A stretch of 5,640 bases of DNA from Spirochaetia bacterium UBA5550 (GTDB lineage Bacteria > Spirochaetota > UBA4802 > UBA5550): contig DINC01000202.1 of the NCBI GenBank assembly GCA_002425885.1, forward strand, positions 1 through 5,640, written 5' to 3'. The notes under the pieces are model-generated. The model searched no databases and was not told where the DNA came from. It saw nothing but the letters and a program-made list of their open reading frames with translations. The translations under genes and the position numbers were made by a program. Position 1 is the stretch's first letter. The number at the start of each line of letters is the position of its first letter. This document shows positions 1-5,640 of this stretch, one piece after another.

Positions 1-26
1 TTTTTAATTTTTTTTCAAACTATTTT

Positions 27-54
27 TTGACTTTTAATTTTATTATACTATTTT
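27..54 (+). promoter_or_regulatory. weak candidate distal promoter in the leader
   Basis: TTGACT (27-32) is a good -35 match. It is followed after 16 bases by TATTTT (49-54), which is only a fair -10. A better -10, TATACT (44-49), lies just 11 bases from that -35 and so cannot pair with it. The region is so AT-rich that chance matches are expected. If real, this promoter would transcribe through the hairpins at 85-173 before reaching ppdK, which would make those hairpins a leader attenuator. Confidence 0.2.
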
Positions 55-84
55 CACAATAGAAAAAAGCCTTTACATTTTAAT

Positions 85-111
85 ATATCTGCTAAAGATA
101 TTCTTTTTTTT
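85..111 (+). terminator. weak terminator-like hairpin with T8 tail
   Basis: A 6-bp AT-rich stem, ATATCT (85-90) with AGATAT (96-101) around a GCTAA loop, is followed by TTC and a run of eight T (104-111). The U-rich tail is right for an intrinsic terminator but the stem is weak. It sits immediately before a stronger hairpin at 114-173, so the pair may form a tandem terminator for a gene to the left of the window. Confidence 0.3.
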
Positions 112-113
112 AT

Positions 114-173
114 AAAAGGGGAATCAGCTCTTTATCAGAAGCTGTTATTCCACAAAATCTGCCCCTTTTTTTT
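114..173 (+). terminator. composite hairpin terminator or leader attenuator upstream of ppdK
   Basis: An outer 8-bp stem pairs AAAAGGGG (114-121) with CCCCTTTT (162-169). It encloses an inner hairpin, AATCAGCT (122-129) with AGCTG plus ATT (140-149, two-base bulge). A run of eight T (166-173) ends the structure. GC-bearing stem plus U-tract is the standard form of a Rho-independent terminator. It lies 113 bases before the ppdK start, so it could end an upstream gene or act as an attenuator in a long ppdK leader. On the minus strand only a short T-run follows the stem, so plus-strand action is more likely. Confidence 0.55.
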
Positions 174-223
174 AACAACCCTCGTGTATTTTATTCAAGC
201 TCGCAGGGGATCTGTCTCAAACA

Positions 224-237
224 GTGTTTAGAAACAC
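224..237. promoter_or_regulatory. perfect 14-bp palindrome, candidate operator for ppdK
   Basis: GTGTTT-AG-AAACAC is an exact 6-2-6 inverted repeat centred about 56 bases before the ppdK start. A further AAAC (219-222) pairs with the GTTT at 226-229, so AAAC/GTTT half-sites occur three times within 219-235. The palindrome overlaps the candidate -35 box at 227-232, the position expected for a repressor site. I do not recognise it as a box of a specific named regulator. The stem followed by AT-rich sequence without a T-run does not look like a terminator. Confidence 0.4.
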
Positions 238-256
238 ATTATTCTTAAAATATTAT
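227..256 (+). promoter_or_regulatory. candidate ppdK promoter
   Basis: TTTAGA (227-232, four of six matches to the -35 consensus) is followed after 18 bases by TATTAT (251-256, five of six matches to the -10 consensus). An overlapping alternative -10, TAAAAT (246-251), has no good -35 partner. Transcription would begin near 263 and leave a leader of about 24 bases carrying the ribosome binding site. It lies downstream of the hairpin at 114-173, which would then simply end the previous transcript. Confidence 0.4.
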
Positions 257-286
257 CTGACTGATTAATTTAAGGAGAGTAAGTTA

Positions 287-3013
287 ATGGGTAAAAGAGT
301 GTACAGTTTTGGCGGAGGTGCTGCCGAAGGAAGTGCGGATATGAAAAACCTTCTCGGAGGCAAGGGCGCCGGTCTTGCAGAGATGTCAAACCTGGGGGTT
401 CCTGTTTCGGCTGGTTTCACAATTACAACAGAAGTATGTACAGAATACTATAAAAATAAGAAAGCGTTTCCTGCCGGGCTTGATAAAGATGTAGAAGCTG
501 CTTTGAAAAAAGTGGAAAAGGTAATGGGTTCAGTTTTCGGAGATTCTGATAATCCCCTTCTTGTATCTGTAAGATCCGGAGCGAGAGTTTCTATGCCCGG
601 TATGATGGATACAGTTCTTAATCTTGGACTCAATGATTCTACAATTAAAGGTATAATCAAAAAAACAGGTAACGAACGGTTTGCATGGGATTCATACAGA
701 CGTTTTATTCAGATGTATGGGGACATCGTTATGGGCCTCAAGCCTGAACATAAGGATGAAATAGATCCCTTTGAAGAGGTAATGGACAAACTGAAACATA
801 CCAAAGGGTATAAATCGGACCTTGAACTTACAGTTGATGATCTTAAAGAACTGGTAACGAAATTTAAAGCTCTTATCAAGACAAAGATTAAAAAGAATTT
901 TCCTGATGATCCGAAAGAGCAGTTGTGGGGCGCCATCGGGGCGGTTTTCGGCTCATGGAATAACGAAAGGGCTATCCTTTACAGGAAGATGAACGGTTTT
1001 GATGATTCATGGGGCACAGCGGTAACGGTTCAGTCCATGGTATTCGGCAATATGGGTGATCAGTGTGCCACAGGTGTTGCTTTCACACGGGACCCTTCTA
1101 CTGGTGAGAAGAGTTTCTATGGCGAGTATCTTATTAATGCTCAGGGGGAGGATGTTGTTGCAGGTATCCGTACTCCTCAGCAGGTAACGGTTAAAGGTTC
1201 CCTGAAGTGGGCAAAAGAGAATGGCGTATCCGAGAAAGAGAGGAAGGAGAAATTTCCTTCTCTTGAAGAGTATATGCCTAAAGCATATAAACAGCTTCAG
1301 GATGTTTACATGAAGCTTGAAAAGCATTATAAGGATATGCAGGACATAGAGTTCACAATCCAGAACGAGCAGCTCTGGATGCTGCAGACAAGGTCAGGTA
1401 AGAGAACTGCTACTGCTGCTGTTAACATTGCTGTTGACATGGTTAATGAAAAGCTTATAGATAAGAAAACCGCAGTTCTCAGAGTTGACCCTGCTTCACT
1501 TGATCAGCTGCTTCACCCCACATTTGATCCAAAGGCAAAGAAAGAGGTTATTGCTAAGGGTCTCCCTGCATCACCGGGAGCGGCAACAGGTAAAGTTGTA
1601 TTCAATGCCGAAGATGCTGATGAATGGACTCAGAAAGGTGAAAAGGTTATACTTGTAAGGATTGAAACTTCTCCGGAAGACCTTAAAGGTATGAACGCTG
1701 CACAGGGTATACTTACAGCACGCGGAGGTATGACCTCTCACGCTGCGGTTGTTGCGCGCGGTATGGGTAAATGCTGTGTTTCAGGGTGCGGAGCTCTGGA
1801 GATTGATTATGTATCAAGAACATTCAAAGTAGGGAGCCTTGTTGTTAAAGAGGGGGACTTTATCTCTCTTGATGGATCTACCGGTGATATTATGCTCGGC
1901 AAGGTCCAGACAGTTGACGCCAAGCTTTCAGGAAATTTCAGTACTATAATGAGTTGGGCGGATGAGTTTAAAAAACTTACTGTAAGAACAAATGCAGATA
2001 CACCTCATGACGCTGAAGTTGCAAAAAAATTTGGCGCGCAGGGTATCGGTCTTTGTAGAACCGAGCATATGTTCTTTGAAGGTGACAGGATCAAGGCTGT
2101 GCGTGAGATGATCCTTGCAAATAATGTTGAAGAGAGAAAAAAAGCTCTCAAGAAACTCCTGCCGATGCAGAAAAAGGATTTCCTCGGCATACTTAAAGCC
2201 ATGGAAGGTTATGGTGTAACAATCAGGCTGCTCGATCCGCCGCTTCATGAATTTGTCCCTCACGATGAGGCTAACCAGCAAGAGATGGCCAAGGAGCTGA
2301 ATAAAACTATTGAAGAGGTTAAAGCAAAAGTTGAAGCTCTTCATGAATTCAATCCGATGTTAGGACACAGAGGCTGCCGTCTCGGTATAACTTATCCTGA
2401 AATTACCGAGATGCAGGCACAGGCTATTTTCGAGGCTGCCTGTGAACTGAAAGCTAAAGGTGTTGATGTTAAGCCTGAGGTTATGGTTCCGCTTGTAGGT
2501 ACAGTGAAAGAGTTTGAGGCCCAGAGAGACCTTATTGTTGCAGTAGCTGAAAAGGTAATGGCTCAGAAGAAAATTAAGGTTGATTATCAGGTTGGTACAA
2601 TGATTGAGATTCCGAGAGCATGTGTTGTGGCTGATGAAATAGCTGCACAGGCTGAGTTCTTCTCTTTCGGTACAAATGACCTTACTCAGATGACTTTCGG
2701 TTACAGCAGGGATGATGCAGGCGTTTTCCTCCCTGAATATGTTGATAAGAAGATCCTGCCGAATGATCCCTTCAGGGTTATTGACAGAGGTGGAGTTGGC
2801 CAGCTTGTAAAAATGGCTGTTGAAAAGGGAAAATCCGCGAGGAAAAACCTTAAGCTCGGCATATGCGGTGAGCATGGCGGGGATCCTTCGTCAGTTGAAT
2901 TCTGCCATATAGTTGGTCTTGATTATGTGAGCTGTTCACCTTTCAGGGTGCCTATTGCAAGACTTGCGGCTGCTCATGCTGCAATTTTGAACACCGAATC
3001 CAAAAAAAAGTAA
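287..3013 (+). CDS. ppdK: pyruvate, phosphate dikinase (PPDK)
   Basis: This cytoplasmic enzyme interconverts pyruvate + ATP + Pi and phosphoenolpyruvate + AMP + PPi, and can run in the glycolytic or gluconeogenic direction. The 908-residue protein has the family's three parts. The N-terminal ATP-grasp nucleotide-binding domain (about 1-370) includes the GGKGAGLAEM start region and R96 in SVRSGARVSMPGMMDT. The swivelling phosphohistidine domain (about 425-540) carries GGMTSHAAV with catalytic H485. The C-terminal pyruvate/PEP barrel (about 545-900) has R567, R591, Mg ligands E774 and D798 (GTNDLTQ), and C860 in GICGEHGG. These match the Clostridium symbiosum key residues with a shift of 29-30, so the enzyme looks active. 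T483, two residues before the histidine, is the position phosphorylated by PPDK regulatory proteins in other organisms; no such gene is visible here. A Lys/Glu-rich insert near 302-325 explains most of the extra length over the usual ~875 residues. The start is fixed by AAGGAG at 272-277 (9-base spacing) and an in-frame stop at 266-268. It is transcribed alone and ends in a strong terminator. Confidence 0.98.
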   Translation: MGKRVYSFGGGAAEGSADMKNLLGGKGAGLAEMSNLGVPVSAGFTITTEVCTEYYKNKKAFPAGLDKDVEAALKKVEKVMGSVFGDSDNPLLVSVRSGARVSMPGMMDTVLNLGLNDSTIKGIIKKTGNERFAWDSYRRFIQMYGDIVMGLKPEHKDEIDPFEEVMDKLKHTKGYKSDLELTVDDLKELVTKFKALIKTKIKKNFPDDPKEQLWGAIGAVFGSWNNERAILYRKMNGFDDSWGTAVTVQSMVFGNMGDQCATGVAFTRDPSTGEKSFYGEYLINAQGEDVVAGIRTPQQVTVKGSLKWAKENGVSEKERKEKFPSLEEYMPKAYKQLQDVYMKLEKHYKDMQDIEFTIQNEQLWMLQTRSGKRTATAAVNIAVDMVNEKLIDKKTAVLRVDPASLDQLLHPTFDPKAKKEVIAKGLPASPGAATGKVVFNAEDADEWTQKGEKVILVRIETSPEDLKGMNAAQGILTARGGMTSHAAVVARGMGKCCVSGCGALEIDYVSRTFKVGSLVVKEGDFISLDGSTGDIMLGKVQTVDAKLSGNFSTIMSWADEFKKLTVRTNADTPHDAEVAKKFGAQGIGLCRTEHMFFEGDRIKAVREMILANNVEERKKALKKLLPMQKKDFLGILKAMEGYGVTIRLLDPPLHEFVPHDEANQQEMAKELNKTIEEVKAKVEALHEFNPMLGHRGCRLGITYPEITEMQAQAIFEAACELKAKGVDVKPEVMVPLVGTVKEFEAQRDLIVAVAEKVMAQKKIKVDYQVGTMIEIPRACVVADEIAAQAEFFSFGTNDLTQMTFGYSRDDAGVFLPEYVDKKILPNDPFRVIDRGGVGQLVKMAVEKGKSARKNLKLGICGEHGGDPSSVEFCHIVGLDYVSCSPFRVPIARLAAAHAAILNTESKKK

Positions 3014-3037
3014 CAGTTTACATAAATTTATAAAAAA

Positions 3038-3064
3038 GAGCGGCCCTTAGGGGCCGTTTTTTTT
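3038..3064 (+). terminator. intrinsic terminator of ppdK
   Basis: CGGCCC (3041-3046) pairs with GGGCCG (3051-3056) across a four-base loop TTAG, followed by eight T (3057-3064). The A-rich stretch at 3032-3040 can extend the stem by pairing with the T-run, which would make it partly bidirectional. It starts 25 bases after the ppdK stop and separates ppdK from the next operon. Confidence 0.93.
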
Positions 3065-3139
3065 GATTAAATACTGATGGTGATTAAATAATTATTGAAA
3101 ATATCATTTGCGGTATAAAACTGATTACATGCACCATCA
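3064..3139. repeat. short direct and inverted repeats in the ppdK-TPR spacer
   Basis: TGATTAAATA occurs twice, at 3064-3073 and 3081-3090. TGATGGTG (3075-3082) has an exact inverted copy, CACCATCA, at 3132-3139, with 49 bases between the arms. A third TGATTA lies at 3122-3127. The matches are exact but short and the surrounding DNA is AT-rich, so the direct repeats could be chance. The inverted repeat contains G/C and is somewhat less likely by chance. No function can be assigned. Confidence 0.35.
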
Positions 3140-3164
3140 AAAATCGATAATTTTGTAAAATTCA

Positions 3165-3193
3165 TTTACAGTATTTTGGGGTTAAATTAGAAT
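3165..3193 (+). promoter_or_regulatory. promoter of the TPR-aminotransferase operon
   Basis: TTTACA (3165-3170) and TAGAAT (3188-3193) each match the sigma70 consensus at five of six positions and are separated by the optimal 17 bases. Transcription would start near 3200, giving a leader of about 28 bases that contains the ribosome binding site AGGAAGG (3216-3222). This is the best promoter match I found in the window. A TATAAA at 3208-3213 has no -35 partner and lies too close to the gene. Confidence 0.6.
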
Positions 3194-3228
3194 TTCTCAA
3201 ACTGTTGTATAAATCAGGAAGGTAAATA

Positions 3229-3945
3229 ATGAAGAAATTGATTTTAATATTTCTTGTTCTTTTTATTAGTTCATCTGCATTCGCTGCGTATGATAAAGCA
3301 CTGTCTCTATATCAGGAGAATAAGTTTCAGGAGTCACTTGCAATTTGTGCTGAGGATCTTGTAATGGCCGATGATTTTAAACCCGGTACTCAAAATTATA
3401 AAATCAGGTATCTTGCAGCTCATAATCACTGGAAACTCGGGAATATTGAGTCAGCTTCAATACATTTCAGAAAATGTATGGCCATTGATAAAACAAAGAT
3501 TGACTCCTATATTGACCTATCAATGTTATTAATAGAAAAAAGAAAATTCTCAGCGGCAGGTTCTGTTATAGAAGACGGACTGAAAGTGAAAGAGGATGCA
3601 ATGCTATTCTGGCTTCTCGGTAAAATTGCTATTGAAAGAAGAGATTACCAGCGGGCAAGAACCCTGTTTGAACGGGCTAACGGCATTGACCCTGAGTTCT
3701 ATGTGTCATATAATGATTTGGGGATTGCTCTCATGAAATTAGGTAAATATGGAGATGCTAACGCGGCTTTTTCTGTTGCCTACGCGATAAAACCTGATTC
3801 GGCTGAAATTAATAATAATATGGCTTACTCCCTCTACAAGATGGAGAAAAAAAATGAGGCCCTGCATTATATTAAGAAAGCCATGGAGCTCGCCTCAGGT
3901 AATGAATCAATTAAAACTCTTGCTCAGAAAATTGAAAATAAATAA
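3229..3945 (+). CDS. exported tetratricopeptide-repeat protein
   Basis: The 238-residue protein begins with a classic signal peptide: MKK, a hydrophobic core (residues 4-13), then SSSAFA with likely signal peptidase I cleavage after A19. There is no lipobox cysteine, so a soluble periplasmic or exported protein is expected. The rest is alpha-helical TPR: a partial repeat at about 20-46, then five consecutive 34-residue repeats at about 57-90, 91-123, 124-157, 158-191 and 192-225. The small/aromatic/Pro pattern is clearest in the third and fourth (G131, A143, A150, P155; G165, A177, F181, P189). TPR arrays are protein-binding scaffolds, and no enzymatic domain is present, so the specific role is unknown. 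The start has AGGAAGG six bases upstream and an in-frame stop at 3223-3225. The gene lies 15 bases ahead of the aminotransferase gene, evidently in one operon from the promoter at 3165-3193. Confidence 0.9.
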   Translation: MKKLILIFLVLFISSSAFAAYDKALSLYQENKFQESLAICAEDLVMADDFKPGTQNYKIRYLAAHNHWKLGNIESASIHFRKCMAIDKTKIDSYIDLSMLLIEKRKFSAAGSVIEDGLKVKEDAMLFWLLGKIAIERRDYQRARTLFERANGIDPEFYVSYNDLGIALMKLGKYGDANAAFSVAYAIKPDSAEINNNMAYSLYKMEKKNEALHYIKKAMELASGNESIKTLAQKIENK

Positions 3946-3960
3946 TGCAGGTTAATATAA

Positions 3961-5142
3961 ATGGCAATATCAGATAAAATCAGAGATTCAATAGAAAAAT
4001 CCTCATGGATAAGAAGGATGTTTGAAGAGGGGACTAAACTTAAAGCAGAGTTCGGCGCTGATAATGTTTACGATTTCAGTCTTGGTAATCCGGATCTTGA
4101 ACCACCTGCGGAATTTTTTAATGTTCTCGAAAAAATATCATCATCACGTGTTACCGGAATTCATGGATATATGCCGAATTCAGGTTTTACAGATGTCCGG
4201 AATAGTGTAGCAGAGAAGATAAAAAAAGAACATAAACTGGAGATAGGCGGAAATTCGGTAATAATGACATGCGGTGCCGCAGGCGGTATGAATATTATAA
4301 TGAAGACCATCCTTGACCCGGGTGATGAAGTTATAGTTATCAAACCTTTTTTTGCTGAGTATGGTTTCTACATTACGAATCATCAGGGAGTAATGGTTCA
4401 GGTTGAATCATCGCCGGATTTTTCTATAAATATTGACAACATTAAAAAAGCAATAACAGATAAAACAAGGGGAGTGATTATAAACAGCCCGAACAATCCC
4501 ACAGGAAAAATTTATTCAGAATCTGACATAGAAAACCTTGGGGCTCTTTTGTCATCAAAAACTCCCTCCGGCAGGCCGATATTCCTGATTGCTGACGAGC
4601 CGTACAGGGAAATAGCCTATGACGGAAAAGCAGCTTCTCCGGTTCTGTCAAAATATAAAAACGCGTTTGTAGTGAACTCCTATTCCAAATCTTTATCTCT
4701 CCCCGGAGAGAGAATTGGATATGTGGCTGTTAATCCGCAGATGACAGACCATGATCTTGTTTTAGGTGGATTAAACCTGTGCAACAGAATTCTCGGTTTT
4801 GTAAATGCTCCCGCATTAATGCAGAGGATTGTTGCACAGTTGAATGATGTTTCTGTTGCGGTGGATGTTTATAAAAATCGCCGGGATATATTCATCAAAG
4901 GATTAAGGGATGCCGGATATACTTTTACTGATCCTGAAGGCGCATTCTATCTATTTGTAAAAACTCCTACTGATGATGACGTCAGTTTTGTAAGACACCT
5001 TCAGAAGTATAATATTCTGGCAGTACCTGGAACCGGCTTCGGCGGTCCCGGTTATTTCAGGCTTGCTTATTGTGTTTCTGAAAAAATTATTGAAAGGGCA
5101 ATCCCGAAATTTAAAGAAGCATTGAGTACTTATAAAGGGTGA
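3961..5142 (+). CDS. class I/II pyridoxal-phosphate-dependent aminotransferase
   Basis: This is a fold-type I PLP enzyme of 393 residues, the usual family length, predicted cytoplasmic with no signal peptide. Visible landmarks in order are LGNPD (41-45, substrate loop); CGAAGGM (104-110, PLP phosphate contact); SPNNPTGK (176-183, with N179); DEPY (212-215, D212 to the pyridine nitrogen and Y215 to the ring oxygen); SYSKSLSLPGERIGY with Schiff-base lysine K243 and phosphate-binding R251; and R367 in YFRLAY, which binds the substrate carboxylate. All catalytic positions are intact. Proteins of this type, with the N-terminal SSWIRRMFEEG region, are often annotated as aspartate aminotransferase, but the amino-acid donor cannot be read from sequence, so I give no symbol. 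The ATG is the first possible start because an in-frame TAA (3958-3960) directly precedes it. The ribosome site is weak (CAGG, 3948-3951), so translation may partly depend on the upstream TPR gene. The stop codon abuts the stop of the convergent gene. Confidence 0.93.
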   Translation: MAISDKIRDSIEKSSWIRRMFEEGTKLKAEFGADNVYDFSLGNPDLEPPAEFFNVLEKISSSRVTGIHGYMPNSGFTDVRNSVAEKIKKEHKLEIGGNSVIMTCGAAGGMNIIMKTILDPGDEVIVIKPFFAEYGFYITNHQGVMVQVESSPDFSINIDNIKKAITDKTRGVIINSPNNPTGKIYSESDIENLGALLSSKTPSGRPIFLIADEPYREIAYDGKAASPVLSKYKNAFVVNSYSKSLSLPGERIGYVAVNPQMTDHDLVLGGLNLCNRILGFVNAPALMQRIVAQLNDVSVAVDVYKNRRDIFIKGLRDAGYTFTDPEGAFYLFVKTPTDDDVSFVRHLQKYNILAVPGTGFGGPGYFRLAYCVSEKIIERAIPKFKEALSTYKG

Positions 5143-5161
5143 TTATTCATCATCCTTTATA
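5131..5161. terminator. hairpin across the abutting convergent stop codons
   Basis: Bases 5131-5143 pair with 5149-5161 around a five-base loop (TATTC), giving 13 pairs of which one is G-U in the plus-strand RNA. In the minus-strand RNA that pair becomes an A-C mismatch. Both stop codons, TGA of the aminotransferase (5140-5142) and TAA of the TPR gene (complement of 5143-5145), lie in the left arm and loop. No clean U-tract follows on either strand, so it is not a textbook terminator. It may instead be a 3'-end processing or stability element, or a weak bidirectional terminator. Confidence 0.45.
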
Positions 5162-5640
5162 CGCGCTTTTAACGCTGTTTTATTCACAGGAATGGTTATA
5201 TTCTCCCCCTGTTCATCATCAATCATGTTAGTCTTCGGACCCTCCTGGCCGCTATACGGGAGGGTATTTATCTTTACATTTATATTTTCAAGAAGCAGCT
5301 GAAGCTTCCTGTCGTTAGGGTCCTGCTGAATCGCCTTTTCATAATTAATTTTAGCATCTTCATCTTTCCCGGTTTTTTCATAAGATATTCCAAGATACAT
5401 GTAGAGAAGTGATGTGTTTACATTAAGCTTATTTGCTTTCTCAAGATAATCGACGGCTTCTTTATACTTGTCATTGAAAAACATCAATGTTCCCATCTGG
5501 TAAAGAACCTGGGGATTATCTTTCTGGAGCTTTAATGCTTTATCGAGGTATGTGAAAGCATTGTTCATATCCTGAAGTGTTATATATAGAAGTCCAAGTT
5601 TATAGTTTCCTTCAAAGTTATCAGTATCAATAGTAAGGAT
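5143..5640 (-). CDS. tetratricopeptide-repeat protein, 5' end beyond the window
   Basis: This minus-strand frame is open from its TAA stop (complement of 5143-5145) to the right edge, giving 165 visible residues; the true start is outside. An ATG at 5566-5568 exists but falls inside a TPR helix: the codons before it, at 5569-5640, read on as the first half of a well-formed repeat (KLGLLYITLQD), so it is not the start. Three consecutive 34-residue TPRs fill visible residues about 8-41, 42-75 and 76-109, ending in typical DPND. A tail of about 56 residues follows, charged and not TPR-like, ending RIKDDE. The protein is probably a scaffold or binding protein; export cannot be judged without the N-terminus. 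It converges on the aminotransferase with no intergenic base, and is not in the same operon as the other TPR gene. Confidence 0.88.
   Translation of the reverse strand: MLTIDTDNFEGNYKLGLLYITLQDMNNAFTYLDKALKLQKDNPQVLYQMGTLMFFNDKYKEAVDYLEKANKLNVNTSLLYMYLGISYEKTGKDEDAKINYEKAIQQDPNDRKLQLLLENINVKINTLPYSGQEGPKTNMIDDEQGENITIPVNKTALKARIKDDE
5239..5265 (+). terminator. candidate plus-strand terminator inside the convergent TPR gene
   Basis: ACCCTCCTG (5239-5247) pairs with CGGGAGGGT (5257-5265), nine pairs including one G-U, around a nine-base loop. On the plus strand it is followed by a T-rich but interrupted stretch (5266-5290). It lies 97 bases after the aminotransferase stop, antisense to the tail of the minus-strand gene. 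On the minus strand no T-run follows, so it would act mainly on the aminotransferase transcript. The same bases encode the linker after the last TPR, so coding constraint is an alternative explanation. Confidence 0.35.

Noticed and set aside
1..180. Possible small RNA or riboswitch in the AT-rich leader
   Set aside because: Apart from the two terminator-like hairpins I see no conserved aptamer core or known RNA signature.
1928..2875. Long minus-strand open frames (138 and 171 residues) opposite ppdK, plus others at 448-660, 709-936 and 1007-1327
   Set aside because: They lie wholly antisense to a well-conserved ppdK, overlap one another, and their translations show no recognisable domain or sensible composition. 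They are by-products of ppdK codon use.
3001..3013. A_AAA_AAG slippery heptamer just before the ppdK stop, a possible -1 frameshift site
   Set aside because: A shift would add only about 13 residues, reading into the terminator stem. No dedicated stimulator is evident, and the Ser-Lys-Lys-Lys ending is a plain explanation for the A-run.
3022..3031. ATAAATTTAT 10-bp palindrome between the ppdK stop and its terminator
   Set aside because: It is purely A/T in a very AT-rich spacer, so it is expected by chance and has no supporting context.
4022..4383. Small open frames on both strands inside the aminotransferase gene (4022-4210 plus, 4161-4343 and 4180-4383 minus)
   Set aside because: They are overlapped entirely by an intact aminotransferase with all catalytic residues, and have no domain signature.
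5031..5053. AACCGG/CCGGTT inverted repeat near the end of the aminotransferase, considered as a minus-strand terminator
   Set aside because: The 6-bp stem has an 11-base loop and no T-run on the minus strand. It encodes the conserved Gly-rich PGTGFGGPG segment, so coding explains it.

Overview
The window reads as ordinary bacterial chromosome from an AT-leaning organism. Intergenic DNA is very AT-rich, and genes have clear Shine-Dalgarno sequences, sigma70-like promoter elements and U-tailed hairpin terminators. A long-form pyruvate phosphate dikinase and tetratricopeptide-repeat (TPR) proteins fit an anaerobic or fermentative, probably Gram-negative-type bacterium. Spirochaetes, Fibrobacteres, Deltaproteobacteria-like and similar lineages are all possible. 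The strong Shine-Dalgarno sites argue mildly against Bacteroidetes. I cannot name the taxon from this sequence alone, and no phage, transposon or CRISPR signals are visible.

Layout. Positions 1-286 are an AT-rich leader with two tandem terminator-like hairpins (85-111 and 114-173), then a perfect 14-bp palindrome (224-237) that overlaps a candidate promoter. Positions 287-3013 hold a complete ppdK gene (908 aa, all key catalytic residues present), closed by a strong intrinsic terminator (3038-3064). After an AT-rich spacer with small repeats, a good promoter (3165-3193) drives an apparent two-gene operon: an exported TPR protein (3229-3945) and, 15 nt later, a class I/II PLP-dependent aminotransferase (3961-5142). 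From the other side, a second TPR protein is encoded on the minus strand (5143 to beyond 5640). Its beginning lies outside the window.

How the parts relate. PPDK interconverts pyruvate and phosphoenolpyruvate and is transcribed as its own unit. The aminotransferase belongs to amino-acid metabolism, but its substrate cannot be read from the sequence. Its pairing with an exported TPR protein gives no clear shared pathway. The most unusual structural point is the tail-to-tail junction at 5142/5143: the two stop codons abut with no intergenic base, and a 13-bp hairpin lies across both. A second GC-rich hairpin about 100 bp into the minus-strand gene is a candidate plus-strand terminator, so the convergent transcripts probably overlap. 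I found no convincing previously undescribed system here.
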